A stretch of 36,860 nt of DNA from CAYFXE01 sp964347035 (GCA_964347035.1 CAYFXE010000029.1:1-36860), one strand, 5' to 3'; shown: positions 9,093 through 18,506, counted from the first letter of the stretch. Numbers and translations are program-made. The notes: a model not told the origin generated them from the sequence alone.

Positions 9093-10514
9093 TTATTTGG
9101 TGACATGAGGGAGTTCCATGTATTTCTCACTCTCAAACCCTCGAAAATAGAAAATAGAAGGCACCGAGTCTGTGGAGTAGGCAAGTTCAAAACGAATGAA
9201 TGTTTGCGGCGGTATTATGAAGGGGTATGGCGGTCTATGCGGCAGGGCTTCGGTAACCTCATCGTCTATGTATATTTTTTTATCTCCATCGAGAAGGATG
9301 AACTGCGGCTCTGTTTGAATTTCAAGACCACTCTCGGTCAATGATTGAATTCCCAAATCCAGGATGATTTTCCCATTTTCCTTTCGTACTCCAAAGAGCA
9401 TCACTTCCATGATATCTCCGTCCTGGTGTGAAGCTATTGATTTTGGGAAGCCTTTCGGTTTTTTTTCTGACAAGTCGATCATCAGTATGTCGTTTTGGAT
9501 GCGAATTCCCAGTTGAAACAACTGATCAGAGGCTGGCACAAGGAAAGCCAGTTCCTGGTGCTGATAGACCTCTGGTGTGAATCGGATCATCCCTTCGTAG
9601 GTGGTCGTAGCACCCTCGCAGTAATAAAAATAACCGCCTTCTGTTGTCACCCAGGTGTATTCCTTCGGTTCGATCTGGATGATATCTTTGATCCTCTGCC
9701 CAAGAAAGCTTTTACCGCTGAGATGGATGACGGCATAGCGCCAGTCCTCAGGAGCCTCTTCTTCGTCATAATCATCTCGGAAATCAAATGAATGGACGAC
9801 CAATTCAACGGTATCGCTTTTTACTCGGCTGATGACTTCACCAGCCAATCCCTCGGTTCCGAGAGCCTTTTTTATGTTTCCCTGGATGGGAATATCGATA
9901 TGACCATACTCATAATCAAAGAACCTAAACCCGATGTTCTCAGCCCCTTCAGGGATTAGATAGACAAAATTGGCAGAGCGTGTCTCTCCGAATTTCGAGA
10001 TCATGAACGCCTCCTCCAGATCGGCGCCCCCCTGAATGTCTTCGGTCATTCTGTGAAGAGAAAAGGCAAGTCCGTCGGCCAGGAGATAAGCGTGGTCGAT
10101 GATCTTCTCGATCATGTAAGCCACATCGACTTCGACATAATCCTCTTTTTTCTTTTCTTTTTTCTGAGCGAGAGTTTTCACCCCCATGGTTTGATCTGCT
10201 TTTCCTTCTAGTTTATCTTTTTCAATCTTTTGCTTTGGATGGATGTTTTCCCATCGGGTTTCCAGCACAGCAAAGCGCCAGCCTTCTGGAGCTTGGTCTC
10301 CGTTGATTTCTTGTTCGAAGCGGTTGGTGATGATTTCGACTCGGGCCGCCTTATTAGCGGCTTGTTTTATAATGTTTCCTTCACCAGGAGCGAGTTTAAC
10401 ATACTTTCCCGAGGCAAGATGAGCTCGGGTTTTTCCTGGTAAGCTTATCAAGATCAGGGCAGACACGAAGAAGAGCACAAGAAATTGATAGATAAAAGGT
10501 TTAAGTTTTGGCAT
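9093..10514 (-). CDS. Exported beta-rich protein, first gene of surface operon
   Basis: This 473-aa protein begins at ATG 10514 behind AAAGGACAGG. Residues 1-31 form a signal peptide with a hydrophobic core (FLVLFFVSALILISLP) ending near TRA-H. The rest appears to hold two or three related beta-sandwich units: APEGWRFAVLETRWEN near residue 75 and APEDWRYAVIHLSGKS near 255 are clear echoes. Each is followed by a segment in which a FVYLIPEGAENI or LAFLVPASDQLFQL motif recurs. The pattern (a 'stays stable alongside the strand' motif, then F-x-V-P) recalls DUF4352-like immunoglobulin-fold domains, but that match is inference. A Lys/Glu-rich stretch (residues 110-125) separates units. The gene ends 13 bases before the VWA gene start, so the two are co-transcribed and probably act together outside the cytoplasm. 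Confidence 0.75.
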   Translation of the reverse strand: MPKLKPFIYQFLVLFFVSALILISLPGKTRAHLASGKYVKLAPGEGNIIKQAANKAARVEIITNRFEQEINGDQAPEGWRFAVLETRWENIHPKQKIEKDKLEGKADQTMGVKTLAQKKEKKKEDYVEVDVAYMIEKIIDHAYLLADGLAFSLHRMTEDIQGGADLEEAFMISKFGETRSANFVYLIPEGAENIGFRFFDYEYGHIDIPIQGNIKKALGTEGLAGEVISRVKSDTVELVVHSFDFRDDYDEEEAPEDWRYAVIHLSGKSFLGQRIKDIIQIEPKEYTWVTTEGGYFYYCEGATTTYEGMIRFTPEVYQHQELAFLVPASDQLFQLGIRIQNDILMIDLSEKKPKGFPKSIASHQDGDIMEVMLFGVRKENGKIILDLGIQSLTESGLEIQTEPQFILLDGDKKIYIDDEVTEALPHRPPYPFIIPPQTFIRFELAYSTDSVPSIFYFRGFESEKYMELPHVTK

Positions 10515-10569
10515 TGTCCTGTCCTTTCAAAGCTTTTACCTGATATATGCTTTCCCTTGCTTTTATCTT

Positions 10570-10596
10570 CTTATAATATCGAGTTGAATGTGTCAA
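10570..10596 (-). promoter_or_regulatory. Sigma-70-like promoter of the surface operon
   Basis: On the minus strand a perfect TTGACA (10591-10596) is followed after 15 bases by TATAAG (10570-10575), giving a leader of roughly 50 bases to ATG 10514. The spacing is short by two bases, so the -10 call is less sure than the -35. The rest of 10515-10784 contains no gene or clear terminator. Confidence 0.5.
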
Positions 10597-10784
10597 CCGA
10601 GAAGGAATCGTGGTTGTGATTCAGACAGAATTTTACTCCATTCGGCCTGTCCCAGGGTGTAAGCAAGACAAAATGGAGAGGATCAGGACAGACAGGTTAT
10701 CTAAACCAGGTTTTGAAAGGAAGAGTGAGAGACGGAGAAAGTGGTGCAGTGTTTTAATTTATTCTAGGCATTTTACCTGATGAT

Positions 10785-11480
10785 TCAGTTCTTGATATCG
10801 ATACCTCCGAAAATGGCTGTCCCTTTGACATACAGAGTGGGCACAGCTCCTTCGCCAGGACGATGCCAGTGCTTATCGTCAATTCCCCCCAGGATGGCGT
10901 TGCTGTCGACTATAACTTTCCACTCCTCCGGGACGCGCATTTCCAGCCCCCCAAATATGGCGTTGAGTTCCACTGTGGCCTCATTTCCGGCCAGTTTCGC
11001 TTTGGTCAAATCCAGATCAATGCCGCCGAACAGAACAGTGGCCTTGCCGCCACGGAATTGATCCGATTCCACGCGCCGCTTTATTCCTGAAAACAGAAGA
11101 AACATACCCAAATCATCCTCTTTAATTGATGGGATTTTTTCTTTGATGCCTATAAACCTTGGTTTGAACAGGACCCAGAGGCCGACTGCGATAATCAAGA
11201 TCGGAAAAAAGAATTTCCAGATGTTTTTGCCGAGGATATCTAAGTTAACCAACAGAAAAAAGACTCCGACGGCAACAAGGAGAAGGCCAAAACTGCTCTG
11301 GCGGAGCTGGGTGCCCAGTATATGCCAGAGTCCGACGAATATCAGGAACAACGGCCAGTAATCGGAGAAGAAGTCCCCGACATCCAACCGGTCCATACTG
11401 CCGAGCAAGAAAATGATTCCCAGGAAGACAATCAATAAACCCGCAAAGATACGGCCTTGAAAATCTTTTATGTCAGCCAT
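10785..11480 (-). CDS. LiaF-like membrane protein with cell-wall-stress response domain
   Basis: This 231-aa protein has four membrane segments in the first ~110 residues (around 10-28, 36-56, 63-80, 87-107), the LiaI/LiaF-type transmembrane region. A cytosolic C-terminal beta-helix follows with repeated FGGI/FGGL turns: VLFGGIDLDL, AIFGGLEMRVPEEW, AILGGIDD and TAIFGGIDIKN. This matches the C-terminal domain of LiaF and related 'cell wall-active antibiotics response' proteins, which in Bacillus restrain an envelope-stress two-component system. No two-component genes are nearby here. Its ATG overlaps the last codons of the Lon-related gene by 8 bases (ATGGCTGA), so translation is coupled. The domain assignment is strong; a role in envelope stress sensing is inference. 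Confidence 0.85.
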   Translation of the reverse strand: MADIKDFQGRIFAGLLIVFLGIIFLLGSMDRLDVGDFFSDYWPLFLIFVGLWHILGTQLRQSSFGLLLVAVGVFFLLVNLDILGKNIWKFFFPILIIAVGLWVLFKPRFIGIKEKIPSIKEDDLGMFLLFSGIKRRVESDQFRGGKATVLFGGIDLDLTKAKLAGNEATVELNAIFGGLEMRVPEEWKVIVDSNAILGGIDDKHWHRPGEGAVPTLYVKGTAIFGGIDIKN

Positions 11481-13917
11481 TTTTTTCCTTTTCTTTTTCT
11501 GCCTCTGCGGCGAATGTCTTCCAGCTCTTGGCCAACCTCCCTAATTCTTGATCGACAAGAAAATTGACTGTTCCTTCTTCGAAGGTCCCATCCTTTTTCA
11601 TTTTTCCTGCTTTGACTTCGGTTAAGATCTCGATGCCCTCATCGATGGTCTTAACGGGATAAATATGGAAAGTTCCCTCCTCCACAGCTTTAACGACTTC
11701 TTCTCGGAGCATCAGATTCGCTACGTTCTGATGGGGAATGATAACACCCTGGCTCCCTGTCAATCCCTTTGCCTTGCAGACTTCGTAGAATCCTTCGATT
11801 TTTTCGTTGACTCCGCCTATGGGTTGAATCTCTCCTCTCTGGTTGAGGGAGCCGGTGACAGCTATATCCTGCCTGAGGGGAAGATTCGAGAGACTGGATA
11901 GGATGGCATAGACTTCAGTGGAGGAGGCGCTATCTCCTTCCACACCTGAGTAGGATTGTTCAAAAGCCAGGCTTGCCGAGAGAGAAAAGGGCTTATCCTT
12001 CGCGTATTTTCCTCTGAGATAGCCACCCAGGATGAGAACTCCTTTGTTGTGAGTGCGTCCGCTCATATCCGCTTCTCTTTCGATATTGATCACCCCGGCT
12101 CTTCCTACCGCTGTCCGAGCCGTGATGCGGGTTGGCTTGCCGAAGGCCAGTTCGCCCATGCTGTAGACAGAGAGACCGTTCACTTGGCCGACAACCTTGC
12201 CCTCGGTGTCGATCATGATTGTTCCCTCTTCGATCATTTCTTGAATCTTGTCTTCGATCAGGCTGACCCGTTCGAACCGCTCTTGGATGGCACTCTCCAC
12301 ATGATTACGGTCGACCAATTTCTGGTTATCCTTCTTTGCCCAATAGCTGGCTTCGCGGACAACATCGGCTACGATGTGGAATCGAGTGGACACCTTTTTC
12401 TGTCTCCCGGCAATCCTTGTGGCGTGTTCGATGACCGCCGCCATTCCATCCTTGTTGAAGGGCAGAAGCTCATCCTCATCAGAAATTTTTTTGATAAATC
12501 CTGCATACTCGGTTATGGTCTGTTCATCCTTGGTCATCTCAGAGTCGAATTCGGCTTTAACCTTGAAAATTTTCTTGAAATCCTCATCCAAGAAATAGAG
12601 CAAATTGTAAATACGGGAGTCTCCGATCATGACGATCTTAACATTGATATCGATGGGTTGGGGTTTGAGACGGCTGGCCGAGATGAGGTAAAGAGAGGTG
12701 AAATTCTGGATTTCGAGCTGCTGGTTTCGCAATGTTCTCTTGAGTGTCGGCCAGACGCCAGCCTCTATAAGAGCATCTAAAGCATTCATAACCAAGAAGC
12801 CTCCGTTGGCTTTTAATAAAGAGCCCGGCTTGATCTTGGTGAAATCCATTTGCCATATTCCAAACCGATTGACAGTGGATTCGATGGCTCCGAAGAGGTT
12901 GACATAGTTCGGGTTCGTCTCCATGATGACGGGGGAGCCCTTTTGTTCTGTATTATCTATGAGAAGGTTGACTCTGTATTCGAGAAAAGGATCAACAGGG
13001 ATTGGAGCTTTTTCCTTTTGTTCGGTTTTTTGAGCCTTGAAACGGTCGATGGTGTTGATAAGGGTGGATTCGACATGATCCAGATACTCGGTAATTTTAG
13101 GGTACTTAAATTTAGAGTTCATCTCAGCAATAGCGCCTGTGATAATCGGGGTGATTGATTCTTCATCCCATTCCTTGAGCATTTGACGGGTCTTGTCCTC
13201 GACCTCTTTCATCTTTTCGAAAACCTCTTCCAATTTATCAGTCAGTTTTTCGTACTTGTCCTTCAGCTCCTCTAATTTTTCTTTAGGAAACCGGTTTTCC
13301 CTCACTAACGATTCAAGGTTGTTGAAAGAGGTCGGCTTTCCTTCGATTAACGGCACTAGATCGGGCTTGACAAAGAGACCCATCTGAACCTGAATCACAG
13401 AGAATCCTTCCTGGGCCACTTCATCCTCGAATTTTTTGAGGATTTCCTTCTGTATTTTCTGCTGGGTTTCGATGATGCTGTCTCTTCTTTCGGTATAGTA
13501 TTTGCTCTTAACGAGCTCAGGAATGTTGGTCTTGAGCATGGTTATCAGGTGGTCCATCGCCTCCTTGAAGAGACGGCCTTCTCCGGCAGGGAGAGTGATC
13601 AGCATCGGTTCATCCGAATTCTTGAAATTGTTAACATACAGGATGTCATCCGGAGTTTTTTCTTCCTTCTCCAATCTTTCCAGAAGCTGTTTTATGGTGG
13701 TTGTTCGACCGGTTCCAACCATTCCAGTGATAAAAATATTATAACCGAAGCTTTTGACATCTAGACCTGTCTGAATGGCTTTGACAGCCCTTTCCTGGCC
13801 GATGATTCCTTCGCATATTTTACAATCGTCACTTGTTTTGAAAGGAATTTTCTCTGGATCGAGTTTCCATCTTAGTTTCTCAACTGAGAGCTCTTTAAAA
13901 TCTGATGCGGTCCTCAT
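11473..13917 (-). CDS. Lon-related ATP-dependent protease
   Basis: This 814-aa protein begins at ATG 13917 behind a very strong GAAAGGAGG site. The AAA+ module has a Walker A variant GMVGTGRTT (residues 65-73) with Arg71 in place of the usual Lys, a substitution I recall as common in this YcbZ/LonB-like family. Coiled-coil sequence (about residues 195-245) sits in the middle. The C-terminal Lon protease domain carries the Ser-Lys dyad: Ser663 in EGDSASSTE and Lys706 in NEKIEGF, 43 residues apart, the same spacing as in E. coli Lon. The classical Lon N-terminal LAN domain is absent. It should be a soluble ATP-dependent protease. It leads a two-gene unit with the LiaF-like gene. Confidence 0.9.
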   Translation of the reverse strand: MRTASDFKELSVEKLRWKLDPEKIPFKTSDDCKICEGIIGQERAVKAIQTGLDVKSFGYNIFITGMVGTGRTTTIKQLLERLEKEEKTPDDILYVNNFKNSDEPMLITLPAGEGRLFKEAMDHLITMLKTNIPELVKSKYYTERRDSIIETQQKIQKEILKKFEDEVAQEGFSVIQVQMGLFVKPDLVPLIEGKPTSFNNLESLVRENRFPKEKLEELKDKYEKLTDKLEEVFEKMKEVEDKTRQMLKEWDEESITPIITGAIAEMNSKFKYPKITEYLDHVESTLINTIDRFKAQKTEQKEKAPIPVDPFLEYRVNLLIDNTEQKGSPVIMETNPNYVNLFGAIESTVNRFGIWQMDFTKIKPGSLLKANGGFLVMNALDALIEAGVWPTLKRTLRNQQLEIQNFTSLYLISASRLKPQPIDINVKIVMIGDSRIYNLLYFLDEDFKKIFKVKAEFDSEMTKDEQTITEYAGFIKKISDEDELLPFNKDGMAAVIEHATRIAGRQKKVSTRFHIVADVVREASYWAKKDNQKLVDRNHVESAIQERFERVSLIEDKIQEMIEEGTIMIDTEGKVVGQVNGLSVYSMGELAFGKPTRITARTAVGRAGVINIEREADMSGRTHNKGVLILGGYLRGKYAKDKPFSLSASLAFEQSYSGVEGDSASSTEVYAILSSLSNLPLRQDIAVTGSLNQRGEIQPIGGVNEKIEGFYEVCKAKGLTGSQGVIIPHQNVANLMLREEVVKAVEEGTFHIYPVKTIDEGIEILTEVKAGKMKKDGTFEEGTVNFLVDQELGRLAKSWKTFAAEAEKEKEKNG

Positions 13918-14084
13918 CTTAACCTCCTTTCTCCATTTTTAACTTTGACATCATGATTTTTTATCATAAAAATGGCGTTAGCACAACAGATAAGGATGAA
14001 GGTAAGAGGGGTCACCCTGGATATACATAGGTGCAAAAAAACCATTTATCTGATAAAATATGAAAAATTTATGAGGGAAGAGGA

Positions 14085-15206
14085 GTGAGCGTGATTCAAA
14101 TCGAAAGGGTAAAGACAAAGAGCGAATTAAAAAAATTTATGTTATTCCCCTGGAAAATTTATAAAAAAGACCCCAACTGGGTACCTCCTCTTGTCGCGGA
14201 TATCAAAGAAAAGCTGGATAAGAAAAAGAATCCCTTTTTCGAGCATGCTGATATGGATCTTTTCCTGGCCGTAAGAGAAGATGAAATCGTGGGAAGGATC
14301 GCGGCCATTGTCGATGAGAATCATAATCGAATGCATGATGAGAAAATTATCTTTTTTGGTCTTTACGAGAGTTTCAATGATTTCGACACGGCTAACACCC
14401 TGTTAGAGAGAGCGGCTGAATGGGGAAGAGAAAGGGGGATGGAAGTCCTTCGAGGGCCGATGAATCTTTCCATGAATGATGAATGTGCCTTCCTCTTGGA
14501 GGGCTTTGATTCACCTCCTGTCATTATGATGCCCTACAATCCTCCTTATTATTTAGAATTAATGGAGAAATGCGGCTTGGTCAAGGCCAAAGACCTGTAT
14601 GCGTTTTTCATGACAAGAGACTATGAGGCAGCAGAAAAGGTCGCAGGTATTGTTGAAAAGGCCAAAAAAGACTTAAAGGTTAAACTCAGAGTCGTAAACA
14701 TGAAAAATCTTGACGAAGAGGTGAAGAAGATAAAGTATGTGTATAATCATGCTTGGGAAAAAAACTGGGGTTTTGTGCCCTGGACCGACAAGGAGATGAA
14801 TCATATGGTCAAAAAACTCAAGCAGGTTGCTGATCCCAGCCTTGTCATCCTTGCCGAAGACAATGACAAACCCGTTGGATTTGCTTTTGGGCTGCCCAAT
14901 TACAACGAAGTGCTGAAGCGAATGAACGGAAGGCTTACTCCTCTAAGCATCCTTAAATTTCTTTACTACAAGAATAAAATCAAAGGGATGCGCGGAGTTG
15001 TTTTTGGAGTCCTCAAAGAATACAGGATGATGGGCCTGAGTTATCTCCTTTTCACCAAGCTGGCGGATAATAGCATCAAAAGGGGCTACGAGTGGGGGGA
15101 AACATCTTGGCAGCTTGAAGATAATATCGCCATCAACAAATTCATCGAGTCTGTTGGGGGTAAAGTTTATAAAAAGTACAGAATATTTGAAAAGAGTATC
15201 ATGTAG
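14085..15206 (+). CDS. GNAT-fold acyltransferase-like protein (YghO-like)
   Basis: This 373-aa protein opens with IERVKTKSELKKFMLFPWKI and IYKKDPNWVPPL, the hallmark of a widespread family annotated as GNAT/acyl-CoA N-acyltransferase-like (related to E. coli YghO). Two GNAT-like halves are visible: LFLAVREDEIVGRIAAIVD near residue 65 and VILAEDNDKPVGFAFGLPNY near 255. The conserved RGPMNLSMNDECAFLLEGFD lies between them. The substrate is unknown. The start is either GTG 14085 or GTG 14091; the AGGAG at 14081-14085 favours the second by spacing. The gene is divergent from the Lon-related protease across 167 bases that show no clear promoter motif. It is 52 bases ahead of the crotonase gene and may open the long plus-strand run. 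Confidence 0.75.
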   Translation: MSVIQIERVKTKSELKKFMLFPWKIYKKDPNWVPPLVADIKEKLDKKKNPFFEHADMDLFLAVREDEIVGRIAAIVDENHNRMHDEKIIFFGLYESFNDFDTANTLLERAAEWGRERGMEVLRGPMNLSMNDECAFLLEGFDSPPVIMMPYNPPYYLELMEKCGLVKAKDLYAFFMTRDYEAAEKVAGIVEKAKKDLKVKLRVVNMKNLDEEVKKIKYVYNHAWEKNWGFVPWTDKEMNHMVKKLKQVADPSLVILAEDNDKPVGFAFGLPNYNEVLKRMNGRLTPLSILKFLYYKNKIKGMRGVVFGVLKEYRMMGLSYLLFTKLADNSIKRGYEWGETSWQLEDNIAINKFIESVGGKVYKKYRIFEKSIM

Positions 15207-15258
15207 AATCTGCATCGCAGCTATCAGAAAGACTTATCATCATGAATAAGGAGGATGG

Positions 15259-16041
15259 ATGGCCTTCAAAAATCTCCTAACCAAAGTAGAAAGCAACTTG
15301 GGATGGATCATCATTAACCGTCCTGATAAGCTCAACGCCCTGAATGGTGAAACCATCAAAGAACTCCAGGAGGCCTTTCTCTCCTTCCAAGAGGATCCAG
15401 AGGTCAAGGCCATCGTATTGACTGGATCTGGCGAAAAGGCCTTCGTGGCCGGAGCGGATATAACCGAACTCGCCCGACTCGATCAGTCAGGAGGAAAAGA
15501 CTATGTCCTGAAAGGACAGGAGCTCACCAAGATCAACGAAAACTTCCCAAACCCTGTCATCGCCGCTGTGAACGGGTATGCTCTCGGTGGGGGGACAGAG
15601 ATTGCCCTTGCCTGCCACATCCGCATAGCCTCCGAGAATGCTAAAATGGGTCAACCCGAAGTAAAATTAGGGCTCATCCCTGGATACGGAGGAACGCAAA
15701 GATTGGCTAGGCTGGTGGGTAAAGGGCAAGCCATGGAGCTTGTTCTCAGTGGCAGAATCATTGACGCCGATGAGGCCCTGCGGATTGGGCTGGTAAACAG
15801 GGTCGTACCCCAAGCAGATCTTTTGCCTACCTGTGAAGCCGTGGCTAAGGAGATTGTGACCAATGCTCCTCTTGCCCTAGAATACGCTATCACCGCCATC
15901 AACAGGGGATTGGAGAAGACCTTGGAAGCAGGGCTCCTGCTTGAGGCAGATCTTTTCGGTCAAGCCTGTGCCACAGAGGACAGCAAGGAAGGAACCCAGG
16001 CTTTTATTGAAAAACGGAAGGCCAACTTTCAGGGTAAATAA
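15259..16041 (+). CDS. Enoyl-CoA hydratase (crotonase family)
   Basis: This 260-aa crotonase is full length for the family and begins behind AAGGAGG. Oxyanion-hole segments AFVAGADI (61-68) and GYALGGGTE are present. Both catalytic acids of true hydratases are in place: Glu114 in GGGTEIAL and Glu134 in PEVKLGLIPGYGGTQRL, 20 residues apart as in rat mitochondrial enoyl-CoA hydratase (144/164). It should hydrate 2-enoyl-CoA to 3-hydroxyacyl-CoA in fatty-acid or butyrate-type metabolism; chain-length preference cannot be read from sequence. No other beta-oxidation gene lies nearby. Its stop is 10 bases from the ribH start, so co-transcription with riboflavin and translation genes is likely. Confidence 0.9.
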   Translation: MAFKNLLTKVESNLGWIIINRPDKLNALNGETIKELQEAFLSFQEDPEVKAIVLTGSGEKAFVAGADITELARLDQSGGKDYVLKGQELTKINENFPNPVIAAVNGYALGGGTEIALACHIRIASENAKMGQPEVKLGLIPGYGGTQRLARLVGKGQAMELVLSGRIIDADEALRIGLVNRVVPQADLLPTCEAVAKEIVTNAPLALEYAITAINRGLEKTLEAGLLLEADLFGQACATEDSKEGTQAFIEKRKANFQGK

Positions 16042-16051
16042 GGAGAAGAAT

Positions 16052-16522
16052 ATGGAAATTTACCAGGGAAAACTTCAAGCAAAAGGATTAAAGATTGCTA
16101 TCGTGTTGAGTCGATTCAATGAGTTTATTTCTGATCGACTTCTCGAGGGAGCTCTCGATTCTCTTCATAAACTCGGCGCTGAGGATAAAGATCTGTCCGT
16201 TTATAAAGTTCCCGGGTCGTTCGAGGTCCCTCTTGTGGCCAAGAAACTGGCTCGGGCAGGAGAGGTAGATGGAATCCTCTGTCTGGGAGCGCTGATTCGA
16301 GGGGATACACCACATTTTGATTATCTGAGTGCAGAGGTCACTAAGGGATTAGCCCAAATCGGAATGGATGAGGGAGTGCCCATAGCCTATGGGATTCTGA
16401 CTGTAGAGACCATCGAGCAAGGCATAGAGAGAGCCGGAACAAAGGCCGGGAACAAAGGGTCCCATGCTGCTTTTTCTCTTGTGGAAACAATCAATCTGAT
16501 CAAAAACTCTGGACTGGAATAG
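16052..16522 (+). CDS. ribH: 6,7-dimethyl-8-ribityllumazine synthase
   Basis: This 156-aa enzyme condenses 5-amino-6-ribitylamino-uracil with 3,4-dihydroxy-2-butanone 4-phosphate in the penultimate step of riboflavin synthesis. Start ATG 16052 is set by AGGAG six bases upstream; longer frames into the crotonase gene are spurious. Family motifs are in order: VLSRFNEFISDRLLEGAL, YKVPGSFEVPL, and GALIRGDTPHFDY with catalytic His88. The usual tail is intact. No other riboflavin genes lie in the window. The ribH-nusB order is a common bacterial arrangement. Confidence 0.95.
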   Translation: MEIYQGKLQAKGLKIAIVLSRFNEFISDRLLEGALDSLHKLGAEDKDLSVYKVPGSFEVPLVAKKLARAGEVDGILCLGALIRGDTPHFDYLSAEVTKGLAQIGMDEGVPIAYGILTVETIEQGIERAGTKAGNKGSHAAFSLVETINLIKNSGLE

Positions 16523-16537
16523 GATAAATCCTTTTAC

Positions 16538-16978
16538 ATGGGCAAGAGAAGGAAAGCCCGAGAGAGCACTTTACAGATTCTATTTCAACTCGAATTCAAC
16601 AACTCTCAACCAGAAAAAGCGATTAAACAATATTGGAAATACAGAAGGGCCTCTCAGGAGATTAAGTCTTATTCTGATCTGTTGGTGGAAGGGATTCTCT
16701 CGCATCAGGAGGAGATTGATACTCTTATCCAGTCTGTTTCGGAACATTGGCGCCTCGCTCGGATGGCCGTTGTCGACCGTAATATACTGCGTATAGCTGT
16801 TTTTGAATTGCTGTACGAAAAGAATATCGCCCCAGCCATAATTATCAATGAGGCCATCGAGATTGCCAAGAAATACAGCAACGAAGAAGGGGCCATGTTC
16901 GTTAATGGTCTTTTGGATGCCGTAAGAAAAGAATTGGAGCCTGATGATAAATCGGATAAGGAAGGAAAAAATGGATGA
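16538..16978 (+). CDS. nusB: Transcription antitermination factor NusB
   Basis: This 146-aa all-helical protein opens with MGKRRKARESTLQILFQLE, the basic RNA-binding face of NusB. It has the conserved VVDRNILRIAVFELLY segment and the IIINEAIEIAKKYS...FVNGLLDAV C-terminal half. NusB pairs with NusE (S10) on boxA of rRNA leaders to prevent early termination. It starts 15 bases after ribH, and its stop overlaps the lysS start (ATGGATGA), implying translational coupling to the tRNA synthetase. Confidence 0.95.
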   Translation: MGKRRKARESTLQILFQLEFNNSQPEKAIKQYWKYRRASQEIKSYSDLLVEGILSHQEEIDTLIQSVSEHWRLARMAVVDRNILRIAVFELLYEKNIAPAIIINEAIEIAKKYSNEEGAMFVNGLLDAVRKELEPDDKSDKEGKNG

Positions 16979-18491
16979 GGGCAGAAACAAAACAAAAGAA
17001 GACAAGTTAGAATTGGAAACCAAGAGGGGCGATCAGGAGATGGCCCGGGAGAAAAAGCTGGAGGAGCTTCGCCGAGAGGGCGTTGATATTTTCCCCCACA
17101 AGGCTGACAAAACCCACTCTATTGTGGATATTGTTTCTGGATTTTCTTCATTATCCAAACAGGAACTCGAGGCGAAGAAAACAAAGGTCACCGTCCCCGG
17201 AAGAGTGATTTCAATACGCCGCATGGGCCGAGCGACGTTCTTTCATATCGCGGACAGCCAGGCTCGTCTTCAAGTCTATCTCCGGGAAGATAATGCCGGC
17301 AAGAGGATGTACAATCTCTTCTCGTTTATCGATATCGGAGATATTCTTTCCGTGAAAGGGACCCTATTCAAGACCAAAACAGGAGAGTTGACGATTCTTG
17401 CCGATTCCTTCACTTTCTTGGCCAAGTGCCTTCATCCACTTCCAGAGAAATGGCATGGACTGCAGGATGTCGAACTGCGTTATCGGAAGAGATACTTGGA
17501 CCTGATCGTAAACCCGAACGAGAGTGAGATTTTCAGGCTGAGGAGTAAGATTATCAGCAATATAAGGGATTTTTTTGACGAGAGAGGTTACCTCGAAGTC
17601 GAAACGCCGATGATGCAGGTCGTTCCTGGAGGAGCACTGGCCCGGCCCTTCAAAACATTCCATAATGCCCTTGGTTTGGATCTCTACTTGAGGATAGCTC
17701 CAGAATTGTACTTGAAGAGGTTAATCATCGGGGGTTTCGAGAAGATTTATGAAATCAACCGGAATTTTCGCAATGAAGGTATTTCCTCTGAACATAATCC
17801 AGAATTCACCATGCTCGAATTCTATCAAGCCTACATCGATTACAACGATATGATGGAGCTGACGGAGGAGTTAATCGTTTTTCTCAGTCAGTCCGTTTTG
17901 AATACCGAGGAGATTGTGTTCGGAGAAGAGAAGATGTCCTTGAAACGACCTTGGAAGAGGATGAAGTTTAAGGACGCCCTGGTCCATTATAGTGGATTAG
18001 CTCCGAGCCGGTTTGAAAACAAAGACGAGGTAATCGAGCTGGCCTCCGCCTTGGCCCCAGATAAGGGGCCCCTGACCCATGGCAAGGCTTTGGATATCAT
18101 CTTTGATAAAAACGTGAAACAGCACCTCATCCAACCGACTTTTATCATCAATCCTCCCAAAGAAGTCTCGCCTCTCGCCAAAGCCTCGAAGGACAACCCA
18201 GAAGAGACCGATCGTTTCGAACTCGTCATGGGAGGGATGGAAATTGCCAACGGCTTCAGTGAATTGTCGGATCCCGAAGAGCAAAATGAGCGTTTTGAGC
18301 AGCAGGCAGAGGAGAGGAAAAAAGGAAGCGAGGATGCTCACTGGATAGACAGAGACTATGTCCAAGCTCTCGAGTATGGCCTCCCGCCAACGGCTGGGGA
18401 GGGGATCGGGATCGACCGTCTCGTGATGCTCTTTGCCAACAAAAAGTCGATCAGAGAAGTGATTCTTTTCCCCCTTCTGCGGCCTAAATAA
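16971..18491 (+). CDS. lysS: Lysyl-tRNA synthetase, class II
   Basis: ATG 16971 overlaps the nusB stop and follows GAAGGA, giving 506 aa. A charged helical N-terminus (residues 1-45) precedes the OB-fold anticodon-binding domain (VTVPGRVISIRRMGRATFFH, about 75-95). The class II catalytic core shows motif 1 (YLEVETPMMQVVPGGALARP), motif 2 (FRNEGISSEHNPEFTMLEFY) and motif 3 (GIGIDRLVMLF) near the end. It charges tRNA-Lys in the cytoplasm. Overlap upstream and a 15-base gap downstream place it inside the same transcript as nusB and lolC/E. Confidence 0.96.
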   Translation: MDEGRNKTKEDKLELETKRGDQEMAREKKLEELRREGVDIFPHKADKTHSIVDIVSGFSSLSKQELEAKKTKVTVPGRVISIRRMGRATFFHIADSQARLQVYLREDNAGKRMYNLFSFIDIGDILSVKGTLFKTKTGELTILADSFTFLAKCLHPLPEKWHGLQDVELRYRKRYLDLIVNPNESEIFRLRSKIISNIRDFFDERGYLEVETPMMQVVPGGALARPFKTFHNALGLDLYLRIAPELYLKRLIIGGFEKIYEINRNFRNEGISSEHNPEFTMLEFYQAYIDYNDMMELTEELIVFLSQSVLNTEEIVFGEEKMSLKRPWKRMKFKDALVHYSGLAPSRFENKDEVIELASALAPDKGPLTHGKALDIIFDKNVKQHLIQPTFIINPPKEVSPLAKASKDNPEETDRFELVMGGMEIANGFSELSDPEEQNERFEQQAEERKKGSEDAHWIDRDYVQALEYGLPPTAGEGIGIDRLVMLFANKKSIREVILFPLLRPK

Positions 18492-18506
18492 ATGGATTAA
18501 ATTTAT

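Noticed and set aside
13960..13990. TTAGCAC resembling half of a CIRCE (HrcA) operator upstream of the Lon-related gene
   Set aside because: The second arm GTGCTAA is missing at the required 9-base distance.
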